Below, piece by piece: positions 15,939 to 24,239 of a DNA stretch of 64,000 nucleotides. A program made the position numbers and the translations under genes. Position 1 is the stretch's first letter. Every line of letters begins with the position of its first letter. This stretch comes from Paracoccaceae bacterium (GTDB taxonomy: Bacteria; Pseudomonadota; Alphaproteobacteria; Rhodobacterales; Rhodobacteraceae): NCBI GenBank assembly GCA_026710155.1, contig JAPORQ010000067.1:1-64000 (forward strand). The letters run 5' to 3'. The notes beneath the pieces were generated by a model. It did no database searches. It was not told where the DNA came from and saw nothing but the letters and a program-made list of their open reading frames with translations.

Positions 15939-16811
15939 TTATTGGCAATAGTTGCGGTTGCCCGGACTCGGTTCCAGACCTAGGGTCGGGTGCCACCAAT
16001 GGGCATTCTGGAGGGGATTGTCCCTGAGGCATTTGATCAATTCATCCCAAGCTTCACGGTTTTTCTCGAAAAGGGTGATGTCAAGGGCGGTATCACCATT
16101 GATGTTGCGGGCTCCCGGATCCGCTCCGGCCTCATACAAGGTTGTGATGACGCCGGGTTCACAGCCCCAGGCTGCACTGTGCAGGGGAGTATTGTGATTG
16201 TGGTTGGGGGCGTTGACGTCAATCCCGCGTTCAATCAGTATCCTGATGGTATCCGGACGGTGATAATTCCGGATCGCCCGATGCAGCAGATTGCAGAAGG
16301 TCACCTCGTCCTGCCAGGCAAGATCCAGGCCATTATCGATCATCGCCTGAAGGACGTCCAGCTTGCGACGGGACCAGTCAAAGGCGGTATCACCGCTTCC
16401 CAAATCCTCTGGAAGGGGATCGGTCCCGGTCTGCATCAGCATGGCCACCAGTTCCGGCTTGTTTTCACCGGCTGCAATCTGCAGAGGATTGCGCCCCTTT
16501 TCGTCTGGATCGGTTCCATTCACATCCACGCCGGCTTCAATCAGCATCTGCAGGATTTCCTTTTCATGGCTATCCCTCCTGATGGCTTGGTAGAGTGCAT
16601 AGCCTGGTACCCTGGCTCCGGCATCAAGGAGAATCCTGACGACTTCCGGATCCGGAGTGTCGCCGACAGCATTTTCCAGGGGTGACAACCTTGTGGAGGG
16701 TTAGGCATTGACATCGCCCCCGGCCTTGAGACATTTTTGGACATCGGTCAGGGTGGCCGATTCAAACCAGCCGTATTCGTGCCAGGCAGGGTTGGTCCGG
16801 TTTTCCTTCAT
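15939..16811 (-). pseudogene. Ankyrin-repeat protein interrupted by one in-frame stop
   Basis: A 291-codon frame starts at the ATG at 16811 (MKENRTNPAWHEYGWFESAT…) and is broken by a single TAA at 16701-16703, after the ankyrin-like KAGGDVNA. Translation resumes in the same frame through at least five ankyrin-type units, including VVRILLDAGARV, MLIEAGVDVNG, ILIERGIDVNAPNHNHNTPL and HSAAWGCEPGVITTLYEAGA. A TTG at 16688 could restart a 249-residue protein. CAA to TAA would be a one-base nonsense change, so the loss is very recent or is a sequencing error. Ankyrin proteins mediate protein contacts and are common in host-associated bacteria. It lies directly upstream of the phosphatase-like gene. 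Confidence 0.8.
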
Positions 16812-16994
16812 GATGCAGCTCCCCTTTCGTCCAGTTGATTAAGGTGAATTGGATATATGGGAATCAGGGCGGAATCCTGCAATATCCGGGAGGGACGTCT
16901 AGATGAATCCATGTTCATTGAATTAGATACCACCTTGGTATAAATGATGGTTAAAAAAATAACAACCAATCGTTCACAAGAGAAGATTCAAGAA

Positions 16995-17839
16995 ATGACC
17001 CAACTGTTTTTCATGGATGAGAGTGGCCATGACCACGGTGAAGCGCCTTATGAAGTTCGAGGTGGCATTGCAATTCATGTAAGCAAACTATGGAATTTAG
17101 TTCAAGATATACGGGATTTGGAACTGCAGTGCTTTAGCTGCCGTCGTGAAGAGATAAAGGGATCAAAACTACTTAGTAAAAAAAGCTTTAAATTGGCTTC
17201 TCAAGGTCCAAACTTTCCTGGTGAAAGGATCTGGTCAGGGAATTCATGAAAAACAATGAAAGGGCCAAAAGAGATCAGTATACCGCATATGGACAAGCCT
17301 GTTTGAAAATGGCTCAAGGTGTTGTAGATATTCTTGTTAAATCTGAATCCAAGCTTTTTGCAGCGGTTATCACGCGGGGTATCAAACCCCCACAGGGGTA
17401 TAACCATGAAGACTTTTTACGCAAGGACCAGGTCTTCATGTTTGAAAGATTTTTTTACCTGTTGGCAGAAAAAGACGAAAACGGTGTAATTGTAATGGAT
17501 GAAACCGAGAAAAAACAGGATCGACGTTTTGTGTCCCGTATGGAGAAATATTTTACGAAAACGGAAAGGGGACGCAAATTTGCAAATCATATTGTCCCGT
17601 CCCCATTCTTTGTGTCATCCGACATGTCCTTGGCCGTGCAGGTGGCAGATTTGTGCATCTATGCGATCAACTGGGGATTTCGTACAAATGAAATAGATGC
17701 AGAAACACGTCCTGAAATCGAAACCATGTTTGCGGAACATCTTGGGAAACTTCAGTATTACCGGAAAATAGGCAGGAATCACATGTATGGCATCAACCTG
17801 GTTCGAAAACCCTATGAATCGGGGTCGGTAAAGCCATGA
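16995..17839 (+). pseudogene. DUF3800 protein split by a frameshift
   Basis: The first frame (from the ATG at 16995, or 16944) has the DUF3800 N-terminus LFFMDESGHD and VRGGIAIH and ends at 17249. The second frame, open from 17225 and conventionally starting at 17246, continues with LVREFMKNNERAKRDQYTAY and the family's C-terminal aspartate motif DMSLAVQVADLCIYAINWGF. The frames shift by one base near 17222-17230. DUF3800 proteins have an RNase H-like fold with conserved Asp residues and often travel with mobile or defence genes. Here it is cargo of the composite unit. If not a sequencing error, the gene is dead. Confidence 0.75.
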
Positions 17840-18292
17840 AAAAAGAGGCAAAGAACCCAGCAACATAAAAGTCCTGGAACCGAGCCTCCATAGAATACAG
17901 TAGGCCATTCCAAAAAAGAAATCAAGGGAAGTTTTGGATGATTGGTCAAATATTTGATACACAATCTGCAGGTTTTGACACGAAACAGGACCAATAATCT
18001 CCATTTAATGAGGATGGGTTATGCCAATACCTGCAATTACGATCGTGGACAAAAACGCTCCCACACGAGACAGGCAACTAGACAACACTTTCTGCCTACC
18101 GGATCCGTACGCAGGATTGTATCGGAAAATCGAGAATCGCCTTCCGGATAATTTGTCAGGAATTACAGGGCAAAATGAAAAATCATATGGCTGTTTTCAT
18201 ATCTATGTTGAGTTTAGGCCAATCTCACCACACTGTTGAAGACATGCTCAGATATATATCTACCCATAGTATCTTCGTGGGACTTTCCAAGC
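17840..18292. other. Gene-free part of the composite unit
   Basis: About 450 bases between the DUF3800 relic and the small fragment next to repeat copy 2. Short frames exist but none shows family features or a convincing ribosome-binding site. Confidence 0.4.
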
Positions 18293-18414
18293 TTAATGAA
18301 TCTCCTTCGATAGAACCGCCAATACGTTCCTAACCTGGAGTCCGCGCCCCTTCCGATCTGGACTGATTTCTGCCTCAAGGACGGTTCCTACGGCGAGCTT
18401 GTCTTGGTCACTTG
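18293..18414 (-). pseudogene. Possible cold-shock-domain C-terminal fragment
   Basis: Minus-strand reading gives KLAVGTVLEAEISPDRKGRG, then LQVRNVLAVLSKEIH and a stop. The L-x-x-G-x-x-V-x-A-E-I-x-x-D-R-K-G-R-G-L-x-V pattern resembles the end of a cold-shock domain. The frame runs straight into repeat copy 2 at 18415, so the 5' part would have been lost to the element. The match is short. Confidence 0.3.
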
Positions 18415-18619
18415 CAGGGCTATCGCACTTGGAATTTGCAAGATGACATTGTTCGTCTTTTCATTCACATGGATCTAATTGGGAGTGGAAAATGGAGGGT
18501 TCAGCGATCATTTTTTTGAAAATTTTGCACCAAAGGCAATGATTCTGGATCTGAAACTCCATCAATGGGTGTGTTTGTTACATGAAAAACCATCTTGGAG
18601 TTCAAGTGCGATAGCCCTG
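18415..18619 (+). repeat. 205-bp-family inverted-repeat element, copy 2
   Basis: Exact ends CAGGGCTATCGCACTTG and CAAGTGCGATAGCCCTG form a perfect 17-bp terminal inverted repeat. Same orientation as copy 1. Its own flanks (GGTCACTTG and ACGACTGCC) do not match; its right flank instead matches the left flank of copy 1. This is the right border of the composite unit. Confidence 0.95.
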
Positions 18620-18962
18620 ACGACTGCCTTGACAGTATTGACAACAATGGCAATTGTACCCATGTTGTCCACATGAAATGGTTCTTTCATCACTGCTCCC
18701 CCATTGGAATTTACCTTCGCCTGCGACTCGTCCATATTGGCTAACGACAGGTAAACAAACCAGTTTGGAGGAATTTGATCACCGCCTTCGACAAATTCCA
18801 TATCAAGATAACCGGCAACTGGTGTCCATCGTGCAGAAAAAGGGTGTACTGGTGATCAGGCATATCCTGACTGGTCCAATCCATAACTTCTGAATAGAAC
18901 TTCTTGGCTGCCTCTAGGCCCGCGCCGGCATTGAGTTCATTCCAGCAAATTTTACCCGTTTG
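18620..18962 (-). pseudogene. VOC/glyoxalase-family gene, N-terminal and central part, disrupted
   Basis: Minus-strand frames give WNELNAGAGLEAAKKFYSEV, the start of a VOC domain, then PDHQYTLFLHDGHQLPV. After a frameshift near 18800 the central strand set follows: SLANMDESQAKVNSNGGAVM and KEPFHVDNMGTIAIVVN. The last codons reach the border of repeat copy 2 and continue at 14649-14619 beyond the composite unit. VOC enzymes are small metal-dependent lyases or dioxygenases. The gene carries two lesions, the insertion and the frameshift. Confidence 0.75.
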
Positions 18963-19254
18963 TGGTTAGCATAATCTTTACCTCCAAATAAGATAAAAAC
19001 CTGTTTTCTACAATTATCTGATGGTTGGACGAAGAGCCTTCTATTGAAAAACTCACATGTGTACATCTTCAGTACTGAAAACCAGCTTGGCTACTTTGCA
19101 ATTCCATTGTGATGCTTGTCTCATCCCCACCAAATTGAACTTCGATTTCAATTTTGACCAGAATCAACTGATTTTGGTATTTGGAAATATGATGAACCAC
19201 ATGCGGAAAACCTGATTAAAACGTTGATCCGGCGGGATTTGTTGTCGAAATTAT
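18963..19254. other. Intergenic, nothing recognised
   Basis: About 290 bases between the VOC relic and the end of the nucleotidyltransferase gene. No convincing coding frame or RNA structure was seen. Confidence 0.4.
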
Positions 19255-20199
19255 TCAGGTGTTATAGGGATTTGATGGGGCAAAAGGATCTGGAATGTCA
19301 AGCGGGTTATCATCCTCCACAACATCTTGATTGGTTTGTGGTTCAGTTGAGTCGATAAGCTGGATACCCTCTTTACCATATTCAGCGATAAGAGCTGTGA
19401 TCATTTGGTCATCAATACCCTCAAAGGTTGGCAATGCATCCCCTAGTTCTGGTAGAATCCATGTTTCTCCTTCAATTGCAACAGGTTCTTCACCCAAGAC
19501 AGGCTGACCTTTACTGCCGAGTTGTAATTTGCCCAACCATGATTCAGATAACCGTGGCAAGATCAGCCGCGCCTTGTCAATCGCATCTATTAACCCAGTG
19601 GTAGGTTCTCCCTTTGGTGGCTTTGTTGTATGAGCAATACCTGATTGATTGTTATTCGTGATTGAGAGAGTGCGATTAAAAGAAATCCTTTCAACAAGTG
19701 CGAGTGGGCCAAAATCTTGTGATTTTGAACCGGCGGCACATGCCATGCGCCATAAAGGCATGATATACCTATCCAACATCCAGAGATCAACGAAATCCCG
19801 CTCTTCCATTCGGTTGGCAGCAGCCAGTGTTTTGTTCACAGCCAGGTCAACGAAATGGAGCCTTTGGCCGAAATCCGGATCAGGAACAGGAGCGAAATAT
19901 TCAAGATTTAGTGCTTGTGTCCATTGGAGGATCGCAGTGGATATCCCTGGTCTCATTACTCGACATTCTCGAAAGCCAGTGTAGGTTTTTGTTTCCTGTA
20001 CAATCAATCCGGCATCTACAAGGGCCTGTTTATCAATCCGCATGACGGGTTCAGGATCACCGGCAGTAAAAATATCCTGATCGTCAGACAACCTCATACC
20101 ATGATATTGAATTACCGAACTACCCGCAAAAGGACTGGACGCAGTCCTGTTTTTTCGAATTATCTCCAGTATCTCTTTTTGAAAATTATCAAGGGGCAA
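19255..20199 (-). CDS. AbiEii/AbiGii-like nucleotidyltransferase (type IV toxin-like)
   Basis: 314 residues. The N-terminus has the arrangement of the DUF1814/AbiEii group: FQKEILEIIRKNR, then FAGSSVIQYHGMRLSDDQDI with the G-S and D-x-D metal-binding motifs of the polymerase-beta nucleotidyltransferase fold. Around residue 135 comes RDFVDLWMLDRY, also typical. The C-terminal third is acidic and low in similarity (EDDNPLDIPDPFAPSNPYNT). Members act as toxins in abortive-infection or toxin-antitoxin pairs. Its start overlaps the end of the XRE gene by 11 bases, the antitoxin-like regulator first. Toxicity itself is inferred. Confidence 0.72.
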   Translation of the reverse strand: MPLDNFQKEILEIIRKNRTASSPFAGSSVIQYHGMRLSDDQDIFTAGDPEPVMRIDKQALVDAGLIVQETKTYTGFRECRVMRPGISTAILQWTQALNLEYFAPVPDPDFGQRLHFVDLAVNKTLAAANRMEERDFVDLWMLDRYIMPLWRMACAAGSKSQDFGPLALVERISFNRTLSITNNNQSGIAHTTKPPKGEPTTGLIDAIDKARLILPRLSESWLGKLQLGSKGQPVLGEEPVAIEGETWILPELGDALPTFEGIDDQMITALIAEYGKEGIQLIDSTEPQTNQDVVEDDNPLDIPDPFAPSNPYNT

Positions 20200-20755
20200 T
20201 TAATTCATTCCATTTTGTTTTTTTCAAGATTTTCGCCGCCAATCGGGCAGCATTGAGATCACCATATTTTTGTAGACCACCTGCGATTCCCCGTAAGCCA
20301 CTGATTGTAGCGTGTCCAGGTATGTTCCAAAGACAAATATCCCCATAAAAATCATAGGCTTGCTTTCGCAAAAGCAACAATTCTTCACCTATATCATCGT
20401 ATTCAAGATTGATACGGAAACGTTTTGCACGTTGCTCCGCCATGCAGTGAAAACGCTCGGGGATCGGTATTATTCCGGTATAATCATGCGGCCACCTTTC
20501 TTTACCCGCAGGTTGTTTGCTTTTTTGATCGTTAGCCGGTTTCTTCGTGGAATCTCTGCGGGCCGTGAGTTCATCAAGAGACATGCCGAGTACACGGGAG
20601 AGAGCCAAAACAGTACTGAGTTTGGGTTCATTCTTGCCTGCCTCGAGTTGGCTTATTTGGGGTTGGGTGAGTTGACTAAGCTTGGCCAGACCCACCTGGG
20701 TTAAATTACGAGCCCGGCGTGCTTCCCTAAGGTTCTCTGCAAAATCCATACTCAT
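20189..20755 (-). CDS. XRE-family transcriptional regulator, probable antitoxin partner
   Basis: 188 residues. An HTH_3 domain occupies residues 8-65: NLREARRARNLTQVGLAKLS, with QPQISQLEAGKNEPKLSTVL as the recognition-helix region. After a lysine-rich linker the C-terminal half (ERFHCMAEQRAKRFRINLEY onward) is of unknown fold. Its end overlaps the nucleotidyltransferase gene, forming a two-gene operon. By analogy with AbiEi-type antitoxins, the HTH would repress the shared promoter located just upstream of 20755. Confidence 0.78.
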   Translation of the reverse strand: MSMDFAENLREARRARNLTQVGLAKLSQLTQPQISQLEAGKNEPKLSTVLALSRVLGMSLDELTARRDSTKKPANDQKSKQPAGKERWPHDYTGIIPIPERFHCMAEQRAKRFRINLEYDDIGEELLLLRKQAYDFYGDICLWNIPGHATISGLRGIAGGLQKYGDLNAARLAAKILKKTKWNELIAP

Positions 20756-21290
20756 GTAATATATAATTCATTTATATTTTTTAAAGCATATTGTGAGATA
20801 AATACCTATTCTCACCCCTGACCTGATGTAAAATTTCAAGAGGTTTGCTTGCCGATCCAATTGTAATTTCACTGCAATTCAATTCTAGGCTATTCATTAA
20901 CAGCCCCTATGGCCATGACTCCAATCAAAACTGTCCTCTTGGGATTGTCAGATGAGTTTGGCCGATAAAACCCATAGCCATCAAGATACATCAACCTTGA
21001 TGGTAATTATATCCGTGTCGTGATATTGTTGGTAATGAACTGAGGAAGCATAGTGGTGTAGGATTCTCAAGGATGCCTCCTTTTCCATTGAAACCATGTT
21101 GCTGGTTTCATTGCTTTTGCCTGTATCCAGCCCCGAACAGATATTCTGTCCGTGAATGCATGACGCACTAGCAAAATGGAACAAACGGACCATGACACCC
21201 AATTGGGGAAAGTCACTTGTGAAACTCCAACTCACAATGGGAAAACCAAAAAAGTCGGGGGATGGTTAAGTATATAATTCCGAAATTATA
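20756..21290. other. Gene-free stretch upstream of the XRE gene
   Basis: About 530 bases. An AT-rich segment near 20760-20790 is the likely promoter of the XRE operon. An 84-codon minus frame (20981-21235) shows no family features. Near 21269-21284 a sequence reading AAGTATATAATTCC resembles the end of the second repeat family (see 24100-25493), without a clear partner. Confidence 0.4.
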
Positions 21291-21495
21291 CAGGGCTATC
21301 GCACTTGAACTCCGAGATGGTTTTTCATGTAACAAACACACCCATCGATGGAGTTTCAGATCCAGAATCATTGCCTTTGGTGCAAAATTTTCAAAAAAAT
21401 GATCGCTGAACCCTCCATTTTCCACTCCCAATCAGGTCCATGTGAATGAAAAGACGAACAATGTCATCTTGCCAGTTCCAAGTGCGATAGCCCTG
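21291..21495 (-). repeat. 205-bp-family inverted-repeat element, copy 3
   Basis: Same 205-bp length and perfect terminal repeats as copy 2, opposite orientation. It is flanked by a clean 9-bp target duplication GAAATTATA (21282-21290 and 21496-21504), which shows it moved by transposition with 9-bp staggered cutting. It cannot encode a transposase. Confidence 0.95.
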
Positions 21496-21586
21496 GAAAT
21501 TATATTGAATACACTTGACTTTATACCGCAATGCAGGAATCAAGGCAGCTATTGTAATGTATAGCTTTCAAAGTAGGAAAATAAAG

Positions 21587-22366
21587 ATGACGGGTTCGTT
21601 GACGAATGAGGAAATTGAAAAGTATCATGAGGATGGTTTCATCAAACCGATTGTTGCATTCTCTCAAGATGATGCAAAAGCAATTCGAGATGAAATAGAA
21701 GCACTCGAACGGGATTATTCAAATGAACCGTTGCCGCATGATCTGTCCCACTATTTTAGGGTCAATGGTGAATTGGTCATTCCCTTGCTTGCCAAGGTGG
21801 CACAAACCAAGTCAATTCTTGATGCAATAGAGAGTATTCTTGGCCCCAATCTAATGGTCTGGTCATGTGAACTGTTTATCAAGGAACCCCAATCGGAAAA
21901 AATTGTTACCTGGCATCAGGATCTGACCTATTGGGGAATGGGTGGATCTGACCTTCAGGCTTCTGCCTGGATTGCCATTTCTGATGTAGCCGAAGCCTCC
22001 GGCTGCATGCGGTTTGTTCCGGGTTCACACAAACAGCAACTGGTTCCCCATAATGATACTTTCAAAGAGGACAACCTGTTGTCTCGTGGGCAGGAAATTG
22101 CTGTAGATGTTGATGAGAATGATGCCGTTCTTGATATTTTAAGACCGGGTGAGATGTCCATTCACCATGGTCGGATGTTTCATGCATCAGGCCCAAATCA
22201 TTCCGATGATCGAAGAATTGCAATCGTTATCAGATACGTAACACCAGAACTTGTACGTGATGCGCCGGGTTCGGATTATGCCATGTTGGTTCGTGGAACT
22301 GATTCATGCAAGAACTGGATAAACGTTGCACCCCCTTCCACCCTTTTTGGCCAAGGGGAAATGTAA
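21587..22366 (+). CDS. Phytanoyl-CoA dioxygenase family (Fe(II)/2-oxoglutarate) protein
   Basis: 259 residues from the ATG at 21587, preceded by AGGAAAAT; an upstream in-frame start at 21515 would add an unconserved leader. The PhyH iron site is complete: WHQDLTYWGM holds H-x-D, and the distal His lies in MSIHHGRMFHASGPN, followed by the Arg for 2-oxoglutarate in RRIAIVIRYVTPE. Residues ACMRFVPGSH-like (SGCMRFVPGSHKQQ) are also typical. Such enzymes hydroxylate small acyl or amine substrates; the substrate here is unknown. Solitary gene, just downstream of repeat copy 3. Confidence 0.88.
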   Translation: MTGSLTNEEIEKYHEDGFIKPIVAFSQDDAKAIRDEIEALERDYSNEPLPHDLSHYFRVNGELVIPLLAKVAQTKSILDAIESILGPNLMVWSCELFIKEPQSEKIVTWHQDLTYWGMGGSDLQASAWIAISDVAEASGCMRFVPGSHKQQLVPHNDTFKEDNLLSRGQEIAVDVDENDAVLDILRPGEMSIHHGRMFHASGPNHSDDRRIAIVIRYVTPELVRDAPGSDYAMLVRGTDSCKNWINVAPPSTLFGQGEM

Positions 22367-22570
22367 CTTTATGACCAGATACTGAAATATAAGAAAACCG
22401 TTCTGAGTGCTGGTGCAGAAAAGGAATCCGGGTTATTTAATGCCGATAGGTAATTACTCACATGGAATAGTTTTGCTGGTGTTTGCCAACCTGTTCAAGA
22501 ACTATATATTACTATCCAATCCCAATTGTGGTGAGCACTACTTTCAAAATCGGAAGAAAGTTTATAAGCC

Positions 22571-23176
22571 ATGGAAAAACTAGAACTTATAGAAATCATT
22601 GCCAAAGGTGAGGATTCGAAACACCAATTCAAGCGAACAATTTCAAATTCCGGAAGTCTGGCCCAATAGATAGTAGCATTTAGCAATTCCCAAGGTGACA
22701 TGATTTTTATCGGAATAGAGGACGATGGTAATATATTGGGTCTTGCACCGGACGAGGTTAGGAAAACAAACAAACTAATTTCTGATGGAGCCGGAACAAA
22801 TGTACGCCCTTCTATCATACCAATGACAGAAAATGTTGTTGTCTCTAGTGGTAGACCGTAATTGTTGTTAGGACCCCCGAAGGCTCTAGAAAGCCCTCTA
22901 TATGACCGACAATGGACATTTCTATTTAAAAATGGTTCTGACAAGAGAAAAATTAATTCTCCCGAGGAATTGCTGAGAATATTCCAGGAAGGGGGAATGG
23001 TTCGGGCTGATACTCAGTTGGGCCGTGATTCAAACCTAGACGACCTGGACCATGAATATTTTGACCAATACTTTTTTAAGGTTTACGATAAAAAAGTTGA
23101 AGAAACGGGTCTTCCTGTCAATCAAATCTTGAAAAACATGAAATTGGCTGAAGATGATCAACCTAAAATCAATTGA
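22571..23176 (+). pseudogene. AlbA_2/Schlafen-type DNA-binding protein with two in-frame stops
   Basis: One continuous frame contains a TAG at 22667 and a TAA at 22859. The first part reads EIIAKGEDSKHQFKRTISN, then after the TAG IVAFSNSQGDMIFIGIEDDG, the classic AlbA_2 (Schlafen-like, RecG-like regulator) core. After the TAA it continues with PEELLRIFQEGGMVRADTQL and LDDLDHEYFDQYFFKVYDKK, typical of the region that follows AlbA_2. It ends after about 200 codons, so the C-terminal winged-helix part is also missing. Degenerate remains of a nucleic-acid-binding regulator or defence protein. Confidence 0.82.
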
Positions 23177-23250
23177 TATCAATTGCTTTATGGTTCGAAA
23201 AATTCAATCTTCATCAATTGGTGCCTTAATTGATAATTGAACTTCAAAAA

Positions 23251-24069
23251 CTAGCATAATATTGAGATGGATGAAGATTTACATGGTCTCTCAAGGGTGG
23301 CTTTAGTTTTAAACGCACCTGGCTTGCGTCTGAAATCAAAAAGGCGCACCAATCGGTATATATCCGGATTTTCATTAGAAACAGCAAGTTCATTTTGGGT
23401 GATCCAAAAACCTGCACGTATGGAACCAATTGTCGTTTTTACCTCAAGCAATCTTTTTTCACCTTCCAATGTAAAAGACAAAATGTCGTATCCCGCTCCA
23501 TCTCCATCTTCTTTTGATACCCACCTTACTTTGCGAGCGAGTTTATCCTTGCCTTCATGCAACAATTTTTTTCTCTCAGCCAGATAAACATATTGTTCAC
23601 CTGCTTCGCCCAATTCCCTGTTTCCTGTATCGCGTTTTGCAGCATCATACTTTCTGACGACATACTGAATCTTGGGATCAATCTGTTTTGGATATCTGTT
23701 GATTGGTGGGGGAGAATCAAACTTGATACCGGCTTCCGGTTCCTTAAATTCACCAGGTCTGGAAATTTCTTCCAAAAGATCACCGTTCTGCAACTGACGT
23801 TCCAGAATTTCAAAAAGCCTTGCCTGATAATTGTTCGCCGGCTTGTAACCCTGAATGCTTGGTAGGCCTAATCTGTCCATGACGGCACTGATGTTTTGAT
23901 GCTTATATTCAATTGAACCTTTGGTCCGATCCAATTTTCGCTGTAGAATTCGGTTTCTTTCGGACTTGTTGAACTTTTTTCCCGCCAGATCAAATCTGAG
24001 CATTTCCAAATAATCACTTACGATTATTTCAATCTCATCTTCTTGCCATGTGGTTCCACGATTATTCAT
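23251..24069 (-). CDS. DUF3883-domain (restriction-nuclease-like) protein
   Basis: 272 residues. The C-terminal 110 residues match DUF3883: LGEAGEQYVYLAERKKLL, then GDGAGYDILSFTLEGEKRLL followed by EVKTT, which supplies the E…D…E-x-K pattern of a PD-(D/E)xK-like fold, and closing FWITQNELAVSNENPDIYRL. The N-terminal 80 residues (TWQEDEIEIIVSDYLEMLRF and the helical region after it) resemble the small HTH-like domain that often precedes this domain. DUF3883 occurs in restriction and defence proteins. No partner methylase is seen; it ends 30 bases before the second cargo element. Confidence 0.75.
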   Translation of the reverse strand: MNNRGTTWQEDEIEIIVSDYLEMLRFDLAGKKFNKSERNRILQRKLDRTKGSIEYKHQNISAVMDRLGLPSIQGYKPANNYQARLFEILERQLQNGDLLEEISRPGEFKEPEAGIKFDSPPPINRYPKQIDPKIQYVVRKYDAAKRDTGNRELGEAGEQYVYLAERKKLLHEGKDKLARKVRWVSKEDGDGAGYDILSFTLEGEKRLLEVKTTIGSIRAGFWITQNELAVSNENPDIYRLVRLFDFRRKPGAFKTKATLERPCKSSSISILC

Positions 24070-24239
24070 GCAAACGAATGCCTACAACTGAAAAAATTAG
24101 GGGATTATATACTTGACTAGATTTTAAATGCCTTTTTTGGTGTTGACAAGATAAAATCCAAGAAAAAAGAGTGCAGGTTCTCGGCACGGGATGTTATGAA
24201 AACACTCAGTATAGGGAGCCGGAAATCATACGACAGGCG

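Larger units (their letters stand above)
14650..18619. mobile_element. Composite unit bounded by two 205-bp inverted-repeat elements, inserted in a VOC gene
   Basis: Two same-orientation copies of a short inverted-repeat element (14650-14853 and 18415-18619) enclose about 3.6 kb holding the phosphatase-like, ankyrin and DUF3800 genes. Outside the pair the 9-bp sequence ACGACTGCC occurs on both sides (14641-14649 and 18620-18628), while the inner flanks do not match each other. Removing the unit plus one ACGACTGCC rejoins a VOC-family reading frame and restores its C-terminus. The third copy (21291-21495) has its own 9-bp duplication, so 9 bp is the characteristic target length. The simplest reading is en bloc transposition; homologous recombination of a circle into a resident copy is an alternative. 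No transposase inside. The phosphatase/ankyrin part is visibly richer in G+C than its surroundings. Confidence 0.8.

Noticed and set aside
15990..16685. 231-codon plus-strand frame opposite the ankyrin gene
   Set aside because: Antisense shadow of ankyrin repeats; composition follows the complementary strand.
18479..18676. Repeated short frame (MGVENGGFSDHFFENFAPKA) found in the copies of the 205-bp element
   Set aside because: It is just the open frame across the conserved interior of a 205-bp repeat, far too short for a transposase and lacking a ribosome-binding site.
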